A stretch of DNA of 64,000 nt from Halomonas jincaotanensis (GCF_018448785.1 NZ_JAHCLU010000003.1:248001-312000); one strand, 5' to 3'; positions 30,492 to 40,417 are shown, counted from the first letter of the stretch. Notes: generated from the sequence alone by a model not told the origin. Program-made: numbers and translations.

Positions 30492-31399
30492 GCCTGGGTC
30501 TCGCCGATCAGGACCGTCAGGCGATGCTCTATGGCCTGGGCGCAGTGGCGCTCTGGTCGACGGTGGCCACCGCCTTCAAGGTGGCGTTGGGCTACATGAG
30601 TCCGCTGGAGTTGATGTGGCTGGCATCGCTGGTGTCCTGGGCCCTGATGGGCGTGCTAGTGGCGCGCCAGGGGCGGCTGCGTGAGGCGCTGAGCGGGGGC
30701 TGGCGCACGGCCGCCTGGGCCGGACTGATGAACCCGGTGGCCTACTATCTCGTGCTGTTCGCTGCCTATGACCGGCTGCCCGGCCAGGAGGCGATGGCGC
30801 TCAACTACACCTGGGCGCTGGCCATGGCCTTTCTCGCCGTGCCGCTGCTCGGCCAGCGGCTCACACGCATGGACGTGCTGGCCGGCCTGGTCGCCTACGC
30901 CGGGGTCTGGGTGATCGCCACGCGCGGCCAGGTGTTCGATGTGGCCTTCGCCGACCCGTTGGGCGTGGCCTGCGCGCTGGCCTCGACGCTGCTCTGGGCG
31001 CTCTATTGGCTGCTCAACGCGCGCGACCATCGCTCGCCACTGGTCGCCCAGTGGCAGAACTTCAGCGTCGGGGTGCCGGTGCTCACGGTGTTGTTGCTGG
31101 TCGGCCCGGGCCTGCAATGGCATGGCGGGCTGGCCTTCGGTGCGGGTATCTACGTGGGACTGTTCGAGATGGGCATCGCCTTCGTGCTCTGGCAGCTGGC
31201 GGTCCATAAGGTGTCGCGCACCGCCAAGGTATCGAACCTGATCTTCCTCTCGCCGCCAGTGTCGTTGCTGCTGCTGTACTTGGTGGTCGGCGAGCCGATC
31301 CTGCCCTCGACCCTGATCGGGCTGGTGCTGATCCTCGGCGGACTGGGGCTCCAGCAGTGGCAGAAAAGTCCGGCACTAGCCGTTCAGGAGAGCAGCTGA
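30488..31399 (+). CDS. EamA/DMT-family transporter
   Basis: The 303-residue protein has about ten membrane segments in two EamA repeats (about 12-140 and 150-295), with ALNYTWALAMAFLAVPLLGQRL and VSNLIFLSPPVSLLLLYLVVGEP as characteristic repeat ends. Drug/metabolite transporters of this type export small metabolites; the substrate is not evident. It is coupled to the SelW-like gene and its last 16 bp overlap the convergent toxin gene. Confidence 0.87.
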   Translation: MSLGLADQDRQAMLYGLGAVALWSTVATAFKVALGYMSPLELMWLASLVSWALMGVLVARQGRLREALSGGWRTAAWAGLMNPVAYYLVLFAAYDRLPGQEAMALNYTWALAMAFLAVPLLGQRLTRMDVLAGLVAYAGVWVIATRGQVFDVAFADPLGVACALASTLLWALYWLLNARDHRSPLVAQWQNFSVGVPVLTVLLLVGPGLQWHGGLAFGAGIYVGLFEMGIAFVLWQLAVHKVSRTAKVSNLIFLSPPVSLLLLYLVVGEPILPSTLIGLVLILGGLGLQQWQKSPALAVQESS

Positions 31400-31731
31400 T
31401 ACTCGAACAGCAGCTGCTTGAAGTCCTGACGCTGATGAGCGAAGAGGTAGACCGATACCTGACCCTGCTCGGGCCAATAACGATAGATGACGCGATAGTT
31501 ATCGATAAGAAGTTCGCGAAAGTGACTGATGCCCAGTTCCAGCGCGAGACGGGAGGCCGGAAAGGCCTCCGGCCTTTGCGTTAGTCGTTCCAGGCTGGTG
31601 GCGATCAAGCCCATGGCAATGACTTCGACCTGGCTCACGGGAAGCTCGAGTCGATCAAGTAGGAAGTTCTCGCAGGCTTCAAGGGAGGCCGTCGCCGTAT
31701 CCTCGAATACCACATGCCAGTCTGGCGTCAC
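31384..31731 (-). CDS. RelE/ParE-family toxin
   Basis: The 115-residue protein has the RelE/ParE core: an N-terminal strand and two helices, then ISHFRELLIDNYRVIYRYWPEQGQVSVYLFAHQRQDF, where RELLIDNYRVIYR and the final strand are typical. The GTG start at 31731 overlaps the TGA of the antitoxin gene, the usual antitoxin-first arrangement. Whether it is a ribosome-dependent RNase or a gyrase poison is not decided by the sequence. Confidence 0.82.
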   Translation of the reverse strand: MTPDWHVVFEDTATASLEACENFLLDRLELPVSQVEVIAMGLIATSLERLTQRPEAFPASRLALELGISHFRELLIDNYRVIYRYWPEQGQVSVYLFAHQRQDFKQLLFEYQLLS

Positions 31732-31991
31732 TCCGAATCTCCTCGCCTGGCGGCATGACGCGCTTTTACGCGTTCCATGAACTCCTCGGCGGTCATGGTC
31801 TTGCCTTCCTCGCGGCTTTTCTCGCCCAGGCTCAACAGCTTGAGCAGGGCGATGGCCTGCTCGCGACGCTCGTGGGCGGCATAGGATTCCACCACGTAGG
31901 TAGGCTTGCCCTTCTGGGTGATGACTAATGGCTCCTCGACGTCCAGCGTCGCGGCGTTCTGTTTCAAGTAGCTGATGGTTTCGGTGCGCAT
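31728..31991 (-). CDS. YefM/Phd-family antitoxin
   Basis: The 87-residue protein has the Phd/YefM N-terminal DNA-binding fold (ETISYLKQNAATLDVEEPLVITQKGKPTYVV) and a charged C-terminal helix that would wrap the toxin. The start MRTETISYL was chosen because it matches the family opening; the frame is open upstream without homology. It lies between tesA and the toxin gene, all on the minus strand. Confidence 0.85.
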   Translation of the reverse strand: MRTETISYLKQNAATLDVEEPLVITQKGKPTYVVESYAAHERREQAIALLKLLSLGEKSREEGKTMTAEEFMERVKARHAARRGDSE

Positions 31992-32052
31992 GGCGCGTGC
32001 CCCACTGTTGGGTATCCAATGGTCCGAATATAGACTAGGAATGGACCGCTCG

Positions 32053-32739
32053 CTACTCGGCCGCCTTTTCGGCGATATCGATGCCATTGCGTTCCAGCAG
32101 CGGTTCGAGCACCGGCCAGACGTTATCGAGGATGATCGGCTGCGCCTCGGCGGTGGGGTGGATGCCGTCGTCCTGCATCAGCTCTTCGACCAGCGCGATG
32201 TCTTCCAGCAGGAAGGGCAGCAGCGGGAGATCGTAGTCGTCGGCCAGCCGAGCGAAGACGTCGGCAAAGGCATTGCGATAGGCTTGACCGTAGTTGGGGG
32301 GAATATCGATGCCGAGCAGCACCACCTCGGCATCAACCGCCAGGCTCGCCTCGATCATGCGGCGCATGTTGGCCTCGAACTGGGTCGGGGGCAGGCCGCG
32401 CAGGCCGTCGTTGCCGCCGAGCTCGATTAGAACGATGTCCGGCTCGTGCTGTCCGAGCAATTCGGGAAGGCGACTCGCGCCGCCGCTGCTGGTTTCGCCG
32501 CTGATGCTGGCATTGACCACCTCGGCCGTGGTGTCCAGGCGCGCCTCGAGCCGCCTGACCCAGCCCGCCTCCTGCTCGATGCCATAGGCGGCGCTCAGGC
32601 TGTCGCCCATGATCAGGATCACCGGGTGCGACTCGGCGATCGCCGGGACCGCGACCAGTGCCAGCACCACCACCAGCCACCGGACCGTCACTCGTGTCAC
32701 CGCCGCGCCAACCAGACCTACAGGGAATGCTCTCACCAT
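32053..32739 (-). CDS. tesA: Periplasmic SGNH acyl-CoA thioesterase / lysophospholipase TesA
   Basis: The 228-residue protein has a signal peptide (cleavage near residue 35, VPAIAES) and the SGNH motifs MGDSLSAAYG (Ser near 47), ELGGNDGLRG and DGIHPTAEAQ. E. coli TesA is a multifunctional esterase/thioesterase. It is divergent from the ybbA-ybbP transporter genes, as in E. coli, and here the two start codons overlap by 2 bp. Confidence 0.92.
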   Translation of the reverse strand: MVRAFPVGLVGAAVTRVTVRWLVVVLALVAVPAIAESHPVILIMGDSLSAAYGIEQEAGWVRRLEARLDTTAEVVNASISGETSSGGASRLPELLGQHEPDIVLIELGGNDGLRGLPPTQFEANMRRMIEASLAVDAEVVLLGIDIPPNYGQAYRNAFADVFARLADDYDLPLLPFLLEDIALVEELMQDDGIHPTAEAQPIILDNVWPVLEPLLERNGIDIAEKAAE

Positions 32740-33454
32740 GACCAATGCCTCTCGAACGGATGTCACGCCGATTCTACACGCCGACCATCTCGACAAGGAG
32801 GTGGACAGCGGCGAACGGCGACTCACCATTCTGAGTGATCTCAGGCTCACGGTGTTCCCCGGCGAGAGCGTGGCCATCCTCGGCCAGAGCGGGGCGGGCA
32901 AGTCGACCCTGCTAGGGCTGCTGGCCGGGCTCGATGCGCCGACACGCGGCGAATTGTCGCTGTTCGGCCAGTCGCTGGCGGCGCTGGACGAAGACGGCCG
33001 GGCGCGGCTGCGCGCCGGCCGGGTCGGGTTCGTGTTCCAGAACTTCCAGCTGCTGCCGACCCTGACCGCGCTTGAGAACGTGCTACTGCCGCTAGAGCTC
33101 TCGCCCCAGCCCGACGCCGAACAGCGCGCCCGCGATTGGCTGACCCGCGTGGGGCTCGGCGAGCGGCTCAACCATCTGCCCAAGCAGCTCTCCGGCGGTG
33201 AGCAGCAGCGCGTCGCGCTGGCTCGTGCCTTCGTCACCGGTGCCGAGCTGGTGTTCGCCGACGAGCCCACCGGCAACCTCGACCCCGCTACCGGCGAGCG
33301 CATCATCGAGGCGCTGTTCGATCTTAACCACCAGGCGGGCACCACCCTGGTGCTGGTGACCCACGATCATGCCCTGGCCAGGCGCTGCGATCGTTGCCTG
33401 CATCTCGAAGGTGGCCGGCTGGTCGAGCGGATGCCCGAGGGTGTCAGCGCATGA
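32738..33454 (+). CDS. ybbA: YbbA-type ABC transporter ATP-binding protein
   Basis: The 238-residue ATPase has Walker A (LGQSGAGKSTLLG, near residue 50), Q-loop (VFQNFQLLPTLTALENV), signature (LSGGEQQRVALARAF, near 152) and Walker B (LVFADEPTGNLD), typical of the MacB/LolD class. Its ATG overlaps the divergent tesA start, and it overlaps the permease gene by 4 bp (ATGA). The cargo is not known; proximity to tesA suggests envelope lipids or esters, which is inference. Confidence 0.9.
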   Translation: MTNASRTDVTPILHADHLDKEVDSGERRLTILSDLRLTVFPGESVAILGQSGAGKSTLLGLLAGLDAPTRGELSLFGQSLAALDEDGRARLRAGRVGFVFQNFQLLPTLTALENVLLPLELSPQPDAEQRARDWLTRVGLGERLNHLPKQLSGGEQQRVALARAFVTGAELVFADEPTGNLDPATGERIIEALFDLNHQAGTTLVLVTHDHALARRCDRCLHLEGGRLVERMPEGVSA

Positions 33455-36045
33455 GCCAACCGACCCGGATGGCCACAGGCTCGCGAATGCTGCGCCTCTC
33501 GGCCCGCGGGCTGATTCGCGACCTGCGCGCCCCCGACGTGCGTGCGCTGTTCATGGCGCTGGCGCTGGCGGTGGCCGCCTCGACGATGATCGGCTTCTTT
33601 CTCGACCGCCTCGACCGAGGCCTGACCCGCCAGGCCGGACAGCTGCTCGGCGGCGACCTGGTGCTGGAGCAGAGCCGCCCGTTCGACCCCGAGCTGCGGC
33701 GCACCCTCGAGGAGGCCGGCCTAACGCTCAGCGACCAGGTCGACATGGTCTCGATGATCCGCCACGACCAGGCCTTCCAGCCCGCGAGCCTCAAGGTCGT
33801 CGACAGCGTCTACCCGCATTACGGCCGGAACCGCGTCGACCTTGGCGAGGGCGTCGAGCCACTCGCCCACGGGCCGTCGCCGGGCGAGGTCTGGCTGGCG
33901 CCGCGCTTGGCGTTGTTGCTCGAGGTAGAGGTCGGCGATAGCGTCCAGGTCGGTCAGACGGAGCTCGAGGTTGGCGGGCTGATCGAGCGCGAGGCCGACC
34001 AGTCCGCCGGCTTTGGCAGCTTCAATCCCCGGCTGATGATGCACATCGACGACATGGACGCCACCGACCTCATTCAGGAGGGCTCGCGGGTCGAGTTCGA
34101 GCTGCTGGCCGCCGGCTCGGCGGAGGCGGTGGAGAGCGTGGCGCCGCTGGTCGAGCGGCTGCGCCGTGAGGGAGTGGAAGTCCAGGACGTGACGCGCGAC
34201 CGACCTCAGCTCGGCTCTGCGCTGGAGCGCGCCGAGAAGTACTTGAGCCTCGCCGGGCTCGCAGCGGTGCTGCTGGCCGGGGTCGCGGTGGCCATGGCGA
34301 CAAGGCGCTACGTGGATCGCCACCTGGATACCGCGGCACTGATGCGCTGTTTCGGTGCCACCCAGGCCGAGCTGGTCCGGCTGTTCTCGCTGCAACTGCT
34401 GTGGCTGGCGCTAGCCGCCTCGGCGGTGGGCGCGGTGCTGGGGTTGATCGGCCAGGCCGCGCTACTGCAGCTGCTTTCTACCTTCCTGTCGCTGGAGCTG
34501 CCGCCCCCGGGGTTTCTCCCGCTGCTGATGGGTGTATTTACCGCCCTGGCGGTGCTGGTGGGCTTCGCCGGCCCCACGCTGTTGCGGCTGAAGAAGGTCA
34601 GCGCCCTCAAGGTGCTGCGCCGCGAACTCGACCCACTGCCGGCCTCGGCCTGGCTGGTGCTGGCCATGGCGAGCCTGGTGTTCGGCGGCCTGCTGTGGCT
34701 CTACTCCGGCGATCTGTGGCTTTCGGTCGGGCTGCTGGTCGGCGGCCTGGTGATGCTGGGCGTGCTCTGGGGGCTCGGCAGCCTGTTGCTGAGCGGTGTG
34801 CTGCGGCTCGCCTCCGCCTTGCCGCGTCGCGGCGGGCAGGATGGCGGACTGGCACAGGCGTTGCGCCTGGGCGGCCAGCAGCTGGCCCGTCGGCGCAGTG
34901 CCAGCCTCGGCCAGCTGCTGGCGTTTTCGGTGACCTTCTTCGCCATGGCGATGATCGTCATGGTGCGTGGCGACCTGCTCAGCACCTGGCAGGACCAGCT
35001 GCCTGAAGATACCCCCAACTACTTCGCCATCAACATCCAGCCCGCCGAGCGCGAGGCGTTCGCCGAGGTGCTCGAAGGCGCAGCCGATGCCCGTAGTGCC
35101 CTTTACCCGATGGTGCGCGGGCGGATCACCGCCATCAACGACCAGGAACCCCGCGAGGCGGTGCCGGCGGAATCGCGCGGCGACAATGCCCTGCGTCGCG
35201 AGCTCAACCTGACCTGGCAGGACACCCTGCCGGAAGGCAATCGTCTGGTGGCGGGGGAGTGGTTCGACGAGCGGGAGGAAGGCGCCGGCTGGTACAGCGA
35301 GGTGCAGGCCGAGGCCAGCGTCGAGCGGGTGCCGATCTCCATGGAGGATGGCCTGGCCGAGCGTTTCGGCCTGGCGCTTGGCGACACCCTGACCTTCACC
35401 ATCGGCAGCGCCGAGGTGGTCGGCGAACTGACCAGCCTGCGCAGCCTGAACTGGGACAGCTTTCGCCCCAACTTCTACGTGATCTTCCCGCCGGGCGTGC
35501 TGGAGCGCTTCGGCCACAGCTATATCACCGCCTTCCATCTGCAAGACGGCGAGAGCGAGACCCAGCGGCGGCTGGTGCAGGAGTTCCCCGGCGTCTCGCT
35601 GCTCAATGTCGATGCCATCCTCGGCCAGGTCCGCGACGTGCTCACCCAGGTGACGCGGGCCGTGGAGTTGGTGCTCGGCTTCGTGCTGCTGGCCGGGGTC
35701 AGCGTGCTCTATGCCGCCCTGACCGCAAGCCGGCCGGTACGTGCCCACGAGAGCGGCCTGTTGCGGGTGTTCGGGGCCGGCAATCGGCTGCTGTCGCGCG
35801 TTCAGGGAGCCGAGTTCGCCATTCTCGGCCTCGCCAGCGGCCTGATGGGCGCGCTGCTCGCGGAGCTTGCCGCGGCGGGCATTTACATAGTCTGGCTCGA
35901 TCTGGTGCCGCGTGTGCACTGGGGCATGTGGCTGACGCTGCCGCTGTTCGGGGCGCTGCTGATCGGCGCCATCGGCCAGCTGCTGTCGCGGGGGCTGCGC
36001 CGCCAGGCCCCGGCAGCGAGCCTCGGCCTGCTGGGCGAGGCCTGA
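33451..36045 (+). CDS. ybbP: YbbP-type ABC transporter permease (FtsX/MacB-like)
   Basis: The 864-residue protein has an N-terminal membrane segment, a periplasmic region (about 50-270), three membrane segments (about 270-410), a second cluster (about 420-500), another long periplasmic region (about 505-740) and three C-terminal membrane segments. This duplicated FtsX layout is typical of YbbP. Translation is coupled to ybbA. No function beyond export or membrane-lipid handling is established for the family. Confidence 0.9.
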   Translation: MSQPTRMATGSRMLRLSARGLIRDLRAPDVRALFMALALAVAASTMIGFFLDRLDRGLTRQAGQLLGGDLVLEQSRPFDPELRRTLEEAGLTLSDQVDMVSMIRHDQAFQPASLKVVDSVYPHYGRNRVDLGEGVEPLAHGPSPGEVWLAPRLALLLEVEVGDSVQVGQTELEVGGLIEREADQSAGFGSFNPRLMMHIDDMDATDLIQEGSRVEFELLAAGSAEAVESVAPLVERLRREGVEVQDVTRDRPQLGSALERAEKYLSLAGLAAVLLAGVAVAMATRRYVDRHLDTAALMRCFGATQAELVRLFSLQLLWLALAASAVGAVLGLIGQAALLQLLSTFLSLELPPPGFLPLLMGVFTALAVLVGFAGPTLLRLKKVSALKVLRRELDPLPASAWLVLAMASLVFGGLLWLYSGDLWLSVGLLVGGLVMLGVLWGLGSLLLSGVLRLASALPRRGGQDGGLAQALRLGGQQLARRRSASLGQLLAFSVTFFAMAMIVMVRGDLLSTWQDQLPEDTPNYFAINIQPAEREAFAEVLEGAADARSALYPMVRGRITAINDQEPREAVPAESRGDNALRRELNLTWQDTLPEGNRLVAGEWFDEREEGAGWYSEVQAEASVERVPISMEDGLAERFGLALGDTLTFTIGSAEVVGELTSLRSLNWDSFRPNFYVIFPPGVLERFGHSYITAFHLQDGESETQRRLVQEFPGVSLLNVDAILGQVRDVLTQVTRAVELVLGFVLLAGVSVLYAALTASRPVRAHESGLLRVFGAGNRLLSRVQGAEFAILGLASGLMGALLAELAAAGIYIVWLDLVPRVHWGMWLTLPLFGALLIGAIGQLLSRGLRRQAPAASLGLLGEA

Positions 36046-36054
36046 AGCGCAGCC

Positions 36055-37482
36055 ATGCAGACGGATACCCTGCGCTATCGGCTGATGGATGCCCAACTCG
36101 CCCTGGCCCGAGACAGGGAGCGGGCGGTGATCCTGCTGCTGACTGGCCATGCGGCGACCCACAAGGGGCAGGTGGTCAATCGGCTCAACCACTGGCTGGA
36201 GAACCGCTATACCGAGGTGCACGCCCTGGGTCCGAGTAGCGAGGAGCAGTTGCGTCCCTACTGGTGGCGCTACTGGCGGCGAATTCCCGATCGCGGCCGC
36301 ATCGGCATCTTCATCCACGGCTGGTATGGCGATGCGCTGTTCGCCCGCGCCGAGCGTAGGCTCTCGCCGGGTGCCTTTCGGGACCGCCTTGAGCAGATCC
36401 GCAACTTCGAGGCCGAGCTGGCCGCCGAGGGAGTGGTGCTGCTCAAGCTGTGGACCGATATCGGCCGCCGAGAGCAGCGTCGCTACCTGGTCGAGCTGCA
36501 GCGGGACCCGGCTCGCGCCTGGCAGGTCGGCCCCAGCGAATGGCAGCGCCACGCGCAGCATGCCCCCATCGAGGCGATCGGCAGGACACTGCGCCGTAGG
36601 ACCGAGGCGCCCCATGCCCCCTGGCAGCGGTTGCCCTTCCGCGAAACGGGGGAGCAACTGCCGCAGGTGGCCCGCGCCCTGCTGGCGGTGATAGAGGCTC
36701 CGCCCGAGTCGCCGGTATCGCAACTGGCGACTCGCGCGGGTGAGGCGCCTGGGGTTCCCTCGCTGCGTCGCGTCGATGCCGCAGTCGAGGAGCGCCTCGA
36801 CAAGGCGGCCTACTATGAGCGCCTGGCCCTCGAGCAGGCCCGCCTGGCAAACAACGCCCGCGAGATTGCGCGGCGCCGCATCCCGGTGGTGATTGCCCTC
36901 GAGGGGCATGATGCGGCGGGGAAGGGCGGCAGCATCCACCGGCTCACCGCGGCTCTGGATGCCCGCCAGTACCGCGTGCACCGCATCGCTGCCCCCAGTG
37001 ACGAGGAACTGGCGCTGCCCTGGGCCTGGCGCTTCTGGCGTCGTCTGCCCGCCGACGGGCGCATCGCCATCTTTGACCGCTCCTGGTACGGGCGGGTGCT
37101 GGTGGAGCGAGTCGAGGGACTGGCCAGCGAGGCGCAGTGGCAGCGTGCCTATGGCGAGATCCGCCACTTCGAGCAGCAGCTCCTGGAGCACGGCAGTGTG
37201 CTGATCAAGCTGTTCCTCTCTATCGACAAGGACGAGCAGCTCAGGCGCTTCGAGGCCCGGGCCGCCATTCCCCACAAGCGCCACAAGCTCACCGACGAGG
37301 ACTGGCGCAACCGTGAGCGCTGGGATGATTACCAGCAGGCCATCGACGAGATGTTTGTGCGCACCCACGCCCCCGGGGCAGAGTGGTTGCTGGTTGCCTG
37401 CGACGACAAGCGCCATGCCCGGCTGGCGGTGCTGGAAGGCGTCAACGAGCGGCTCGAGGCGCGCCTCGCCTGGGCCAATTGA
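36055..37482 (+). CDS. pap: Polyphosphate:AMP phosphotransferase (two-domain PPK2, class II)
   Basis: The 475-residue protein contains two PPK2 domains. The second (from about residue 278) has a complete Walker A (EGHDAAGKGG, near 283), lid and FDRSWYGRVLVERVEG; the first (about 20-240) keeps the fold but has GHAATHKGQ and IHGWYGDAL in place of the catalytic sequences. This matches class II PPK2/PAP enzymes, in which only the C-terminal domain is active, making ADP from AMP and polyphosphate. It follows ybbP by 9 bp. Confidence 0.9.
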   Translation: MQTDTLRYRLMDAQLALARDRERAVILLLTGHAATHKGQVVNRLNHWLENRYTEVHALGPSSEEQLRPYWWRYWRRIPDRGRIGIFIHGWYGDALFARAERRLSPGAFRDRLEQIRNFEAELAAEGVVLLKLWTDIGRREQRRYLVELQRDPARAWQVGPSEWQRHAQHAPIEAIGRTLRRRTEAPHAPWQRLPFRETGEQLPQVARALLAVIEAPPESPVSQLATRAGEAPGVPSLRRVDAAVEERLDKAAYYERLALEQARLANNAREIARRRIPVVIALEGHDAAGKGGSIHRLTAALDARQYRVHRIAAPSDEELALPWAWRFWRRLPADGRIAIFDRSWYGRVLVERVEGLASEAQWQRAYGEIRHFEQQLLEHGSVLIKLFLSIDKDEQLRRFEARAAIPHKRHKLTDEDWRNRERWDDYQQAIDEMFVRTHAPGAEWLLVACDDKRHARLAVLEGVNERLEARLAWAN

Positions 37483-37548
37483 GATAGGCTGTCTGGGTGG
37501 GGCTATCTCCCATCAGGCCCTCTTCCTCGATCACAACGGAGGTAATCC

Positions 37549-38970
37549 ATGTCTTTCCCCATTCGCACCGCTGGGCTGTTCGCCTTGCCCCTGAGCCTCG
37601 CTTTTGGCTTTGGCATAGCTACGCCGGCGCTGGCCGATGCCCAGCGCCTGGAAGCCGATCTGCGGGCGCTATTTGCCGATCGTGGCGAGCTCGAGATCGG
37701 CGATGTCTCCGAGGCGGCGGTGCGCGATCGTATCAGCGCCGAGGCGATCCGCTTCGAAAGCGAATCGGGGGAGCGCCTGCTGCTGGAACGCTACGAAGTG
37801 CGCGGCAACTACGATAGCCCCGATTCGGTGCATCTCGAGGGCCTGAGCGTGCTCGACGAACTGACGCAGCTGCCGTTGCTCGAGGCCGAGCGCATCGTCA
37901 TGGAGCAGCCCTCCCGGGCGGTGTTCCCCTTCCACGAGTCGCTGCATTCGGACGAGGTGTCCGTCGGTGAGCTGCAGGTCGACAACCTCTCGGCCGACAT
38001 GAGCACCGAGGCCGCGCGGCGCTATCTGGATGACGGTCTCGACGCCCAGGGCAGCGGCCGGCTCGAGATCGAAAGCCTGCATGGCGTTGAGCTGACCCCC
38101 TCGACCATCGGTCGCCTGGAACTCAGCGGCATCGCCGGCCATGGCGATGGGGGCGATGGGCTCGGCACGGGGCGCTTCACGGTCGCAAGCCTGGTGATGG
38201 AAGGCCTCGCTGGACTGGATCAGGAGGGCGAGGAGCGCTTCGAAAGCCTTGAGCTGCGCGAGCTCGATGTTGAGTCCGACCACCTGGTCGCCAGCCTCGA
38301 ACGGCTGCTGGCAGATGGTAGCGTCGCCCAGGGCGGCGAGATGCGCCTCGATGCCTTGGCGCTGGATCTGGCCCGCATGATCGAGCTTGCACCGGCCGAG
38401 GAGCGCACTCGGTTGCGCATGGTCAGTAACGTGTTGACCGATGGCAGCGGCGAGCTGTTGATGGACGCCCTCTTCTCTGGCCACTGGGAAACCGACAACG
38501 GCGAGACGCTCCTGCTCAGCGACAGCCACATCGATGTCGACAACGCCTTCCGCTGGAATCTGGACGTGGACCTGCCGGTCAGGCTGCCCGAAGGCGTCGA
38601 GCCCGAGCGCTACCTTGCCGGCATCGAGGGTCTCGACGATCTGGAGGGCCTGACGATCCTCGGTGGGGAGATTACCAACGTGCTGTCCAACCAGGGGCTG
38701 TTCGGCCGCCTGGCGCCGATCATGGCCGCCACCCAGGGCGTGAGCGAGGCCGACTTTATCGCCCAGGCACGCACCCAGGCCCAGGGGTTCGGCATGATGC
38801 TCGGCCCGGAGATCGGTGCGGTGCTGACCGGCCTGGTGGACATGATGGATGGGCGCGCCAGCGAGCTCGAGATTCGTCTCACGCTGCCCCCGGACAGCGA
38901 GATCGACGCGCTTTCCGCCGACCCCCTGGGGCTGCCGAGCAAGCTTTCCATGCAGGTCGAGACACGCTGA
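37549..38970 (+). CDS. Exported protein of unknown function
   Basis: The 473-residue protein has a signal peptide (ending near ATPALA, residue 29) and a long mature part of alternating short strands with recurring motifs such as LEIESLHGVELTPS and FESLELRELDVESD, suggesting a repetitive beta structure. It distantly recalls DUF945/YdgA-like proteins, but I cannot assign it with confidence. A GGAGG-like sequence precedes the start. It stands alone between pap and glyA. Confidence 0.7.
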   Translation: MSFPIRTAGLFALPLSLAFGFGIATPALADAQRLEADLRALFADRGELEIGDVSEAAVRDRISAEAIRFESESGERLLLERYEVRGNYDSPDSVHLEGLSVLDELTQLPLLEAERIVMEQPSRAVFPFHESLHSDEVSVGELQVDNLSADMSTEAARRYLDDGLDAQGSGRLEIESLHGVELTPSTIGRLELSGIAGHGDGGDGLGTGRFTVASLVMEGLAGLDQEGEERFESLELRELDVESDHLVASLERLLADGSVAQGGEMRLDALALDLARMIELAPAEERTRLRMVSNVLTDGSGELLMDALFSGHWETDNGETLLLSDSHIDVDNAFRWNLDVDLPVRLPEGVEPERYLAGIEGLDDLEGLTILGGEITNVLSNQGLFGRLAPIMAATQGVSEADFIAQARTQAQGFGMMLGPEIGAVLTGLVDMMDGRASELEIRLTLPPDSEIDALSADPLGLPSKLSMQVETR

Positions 38971-39039
38971 TCAAGTAGATTGAGTGGCGCTGACGCTTGG
39001 GCCGACGACGGGCACGGCAATGTTTCAGTCTTACTGAAC

Positions 39040-39090
39040 CCTGCATGAGAAACGATGCAGGTGTACGTGATGGCCTTTCATGTGAAAGGC
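39040..39090 (+). promoter_or_regulatory. Two palindromes in the glyA leader
   Basis: CCTGCAT (39040-39046) pairs with ATGCAGG (39055-39061) across 8 nt, and GCCTTTCA (39073-39080) pairs with TGAAAGGC (39083-39090) across 2 nt. Neither is followed by a T run, so they are unlikely to be terminators. They could be operators or leader hairpins of glyA; no known riboswitch was recognised. Confidence 0.4.
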
Positions 39091-39151
39091 GCCAGGGGCT
39101 GGGGTATCATTCAGGCCTCAGATTTCTTTCGTGATGCGAGGTTACCCGCCG

Positions 39152-40417
39152 ATGTTCAGCCGTGACATGCAGATTGCCGGTTTCGATGATGTCCTGTTCG
39201 ATGCGATGCAAAAGGAGGTCACGCGTCAGGAAGCGCACATCGAGCTGATCGCCTCCGAGAACTACGCCAGCCCCCGCGTGCTTGAAGCTCAGGGCAGCCA
39301 ACTGACCAACAAGTACGCGGAAGGCTACCCCGGCAAGCGGTATTACGGTGGCTGCGAGTTCGTCGATGTGGTCGAGCAACTGGCCATCGACTACGCCAAG
39401 CAGCTGTTTGGCGCCAGCTACGCCAACGTCCAGCCGCACTCGGGCTCCCAGGCGAACTCGGCGGTTTTCCAGGCGCTGATCAAGCCGGGCGACACCATTC
39501 TCGGCATGAGCCTGGATGCCGGCGGCCACCTGACCCACGGCGCCAAGCCCAACTTCTCCGGCAAGCACTACCACGCCGTACAGTATGGCATCGACGATCG
39601 CGGCCACATCGATTACGACGAGGTGGCACGCCTCGCCCGCGAGCACCACCCAAAGATGATCATTGCCGGCTTCTCGGCCTATTCACAAATCATCGACTGG
39701 GCGAAGTTCCGTGAGATCGCCGACGACGTGGGCGCCTTCCTGCTGGTCGACATGGCGCATGTGGCCGGCCTGGTCGCCGCCGGTGTCTACCCAACACCGC
39801 TGCCCCATGCCCACGTGGTGACCACCACCACCCACAAGACCCTGCGCGGCCCGCGTGGGGGATTGATTCTTTCCTCTGAGGGCGACGCCGATCTGGAGAA
39901 GAAGCTGCAATCCGCGGTGTTCCCCGGTGGGCAGGGCGGTCCGCTCGAGCACGTCATCGCCGCCAAGGCGATCTGCTTCAAGGAAGCCATGGAGCCCGGC
40001 TTCAAGGCCTACCAGCAGCAGGTGGTGAAAAATGCCCAGGCGATGGCCGGCGTATTCATCGAGCGCGGCTACGAGGTCGTCTCCGGCGGCACCGAGGATC
40101 ACCTCTTCCTGCTCTCGCTGATAAAGCAGGGCCTGACCGGCAAGGACGCCGACGCCGCCCTGGGGCGCGCTCATATCACCGTCAACAAGAACGCCGTGCC
40201 CGGCGACCCCCAAAGCCCCTTCGTCACCTCGGGCCTGCGCATCGGCACCCCGGCAGTCACCACGCGCGGCTTTGGTGAGACCGAGTGCCGCGACCTGGTC
40301 GGCTGGATCTGCGACATCCTCGACGCCATGGCCAAAGGCGCCGATACCGCCACCGTCGAAGCCGATGTGAAAGCCAAGGTCGAGGTCGTTTGTCGCCGCT
40401 TGCCGGTGTATCGGTAA
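39152..40417 (+). CDS. glyA: Serine hydroxymethyltransferase
   Basis: PLP enzyme interconverting serine and glycine with tetrahydrofolate. The 421-residue protein has [19 protein letters not shown] (near residue 26), the PLP-lysine motif [16 protein letters not shown] (Lys near 232) and a typical C-terminus with [12 protein letters not shown]. The start [12 protein letters not shown] was chosen by likeness to the E. coli opening; in-frame ATGs lie slightly upstream. It is the last core gene before the mosaic region. Confidence 0.96.
   Translation: MFSRDMQIAGFDDVLFDAMQKEVTRQEAHIELIASENYASPRVLEAQGSQLTNKYAEGYPGKRYYGGCEFVDVVEQLAIDYAKQLFGASYANVQPHSGSQANSAVFQALIKPGDTILGMSLDAGGHLTHGAKPNFSGKHYHAVQYGIDDRGHIDYDEVARLAREHHPKMIIAGFSAYSQIIDWAKFREIADDVGAFLLVDMAHVAGLVAAGVYPTPLPHAHVVTTTTHKTLRGPRGGLILSSEGDADLEKKLQSAVFPGGQGGPLEHVIAAKAICFKEAMEPGFKAYQQQVVKNAQAMAGVFIERGYEVVSGGTEDHLFLLSLIKQGLTGKDADAALGRAHITVNKNAVPGDPQSPFVTSGLRIGTPAVTTRGFGETECRDLVGWICDILDAMAKGADTATVEADVKAKVEVVCRRLPVYR

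Noticed and set aside
34462..37416. A 984-codon open frame on the minus strand
   Set aside because: It lies antisense to ybbP and pap, which have clear families. Its composition (Gln/His/Ala-rich) is the usual mirror of GC-rich codons and matches nothing I know.
39040..39090. Glycine or other riboswitch before glyA
   Set aside because: Only two simple hairpins are present; none of the conserved aptamer sequences I know is visible.
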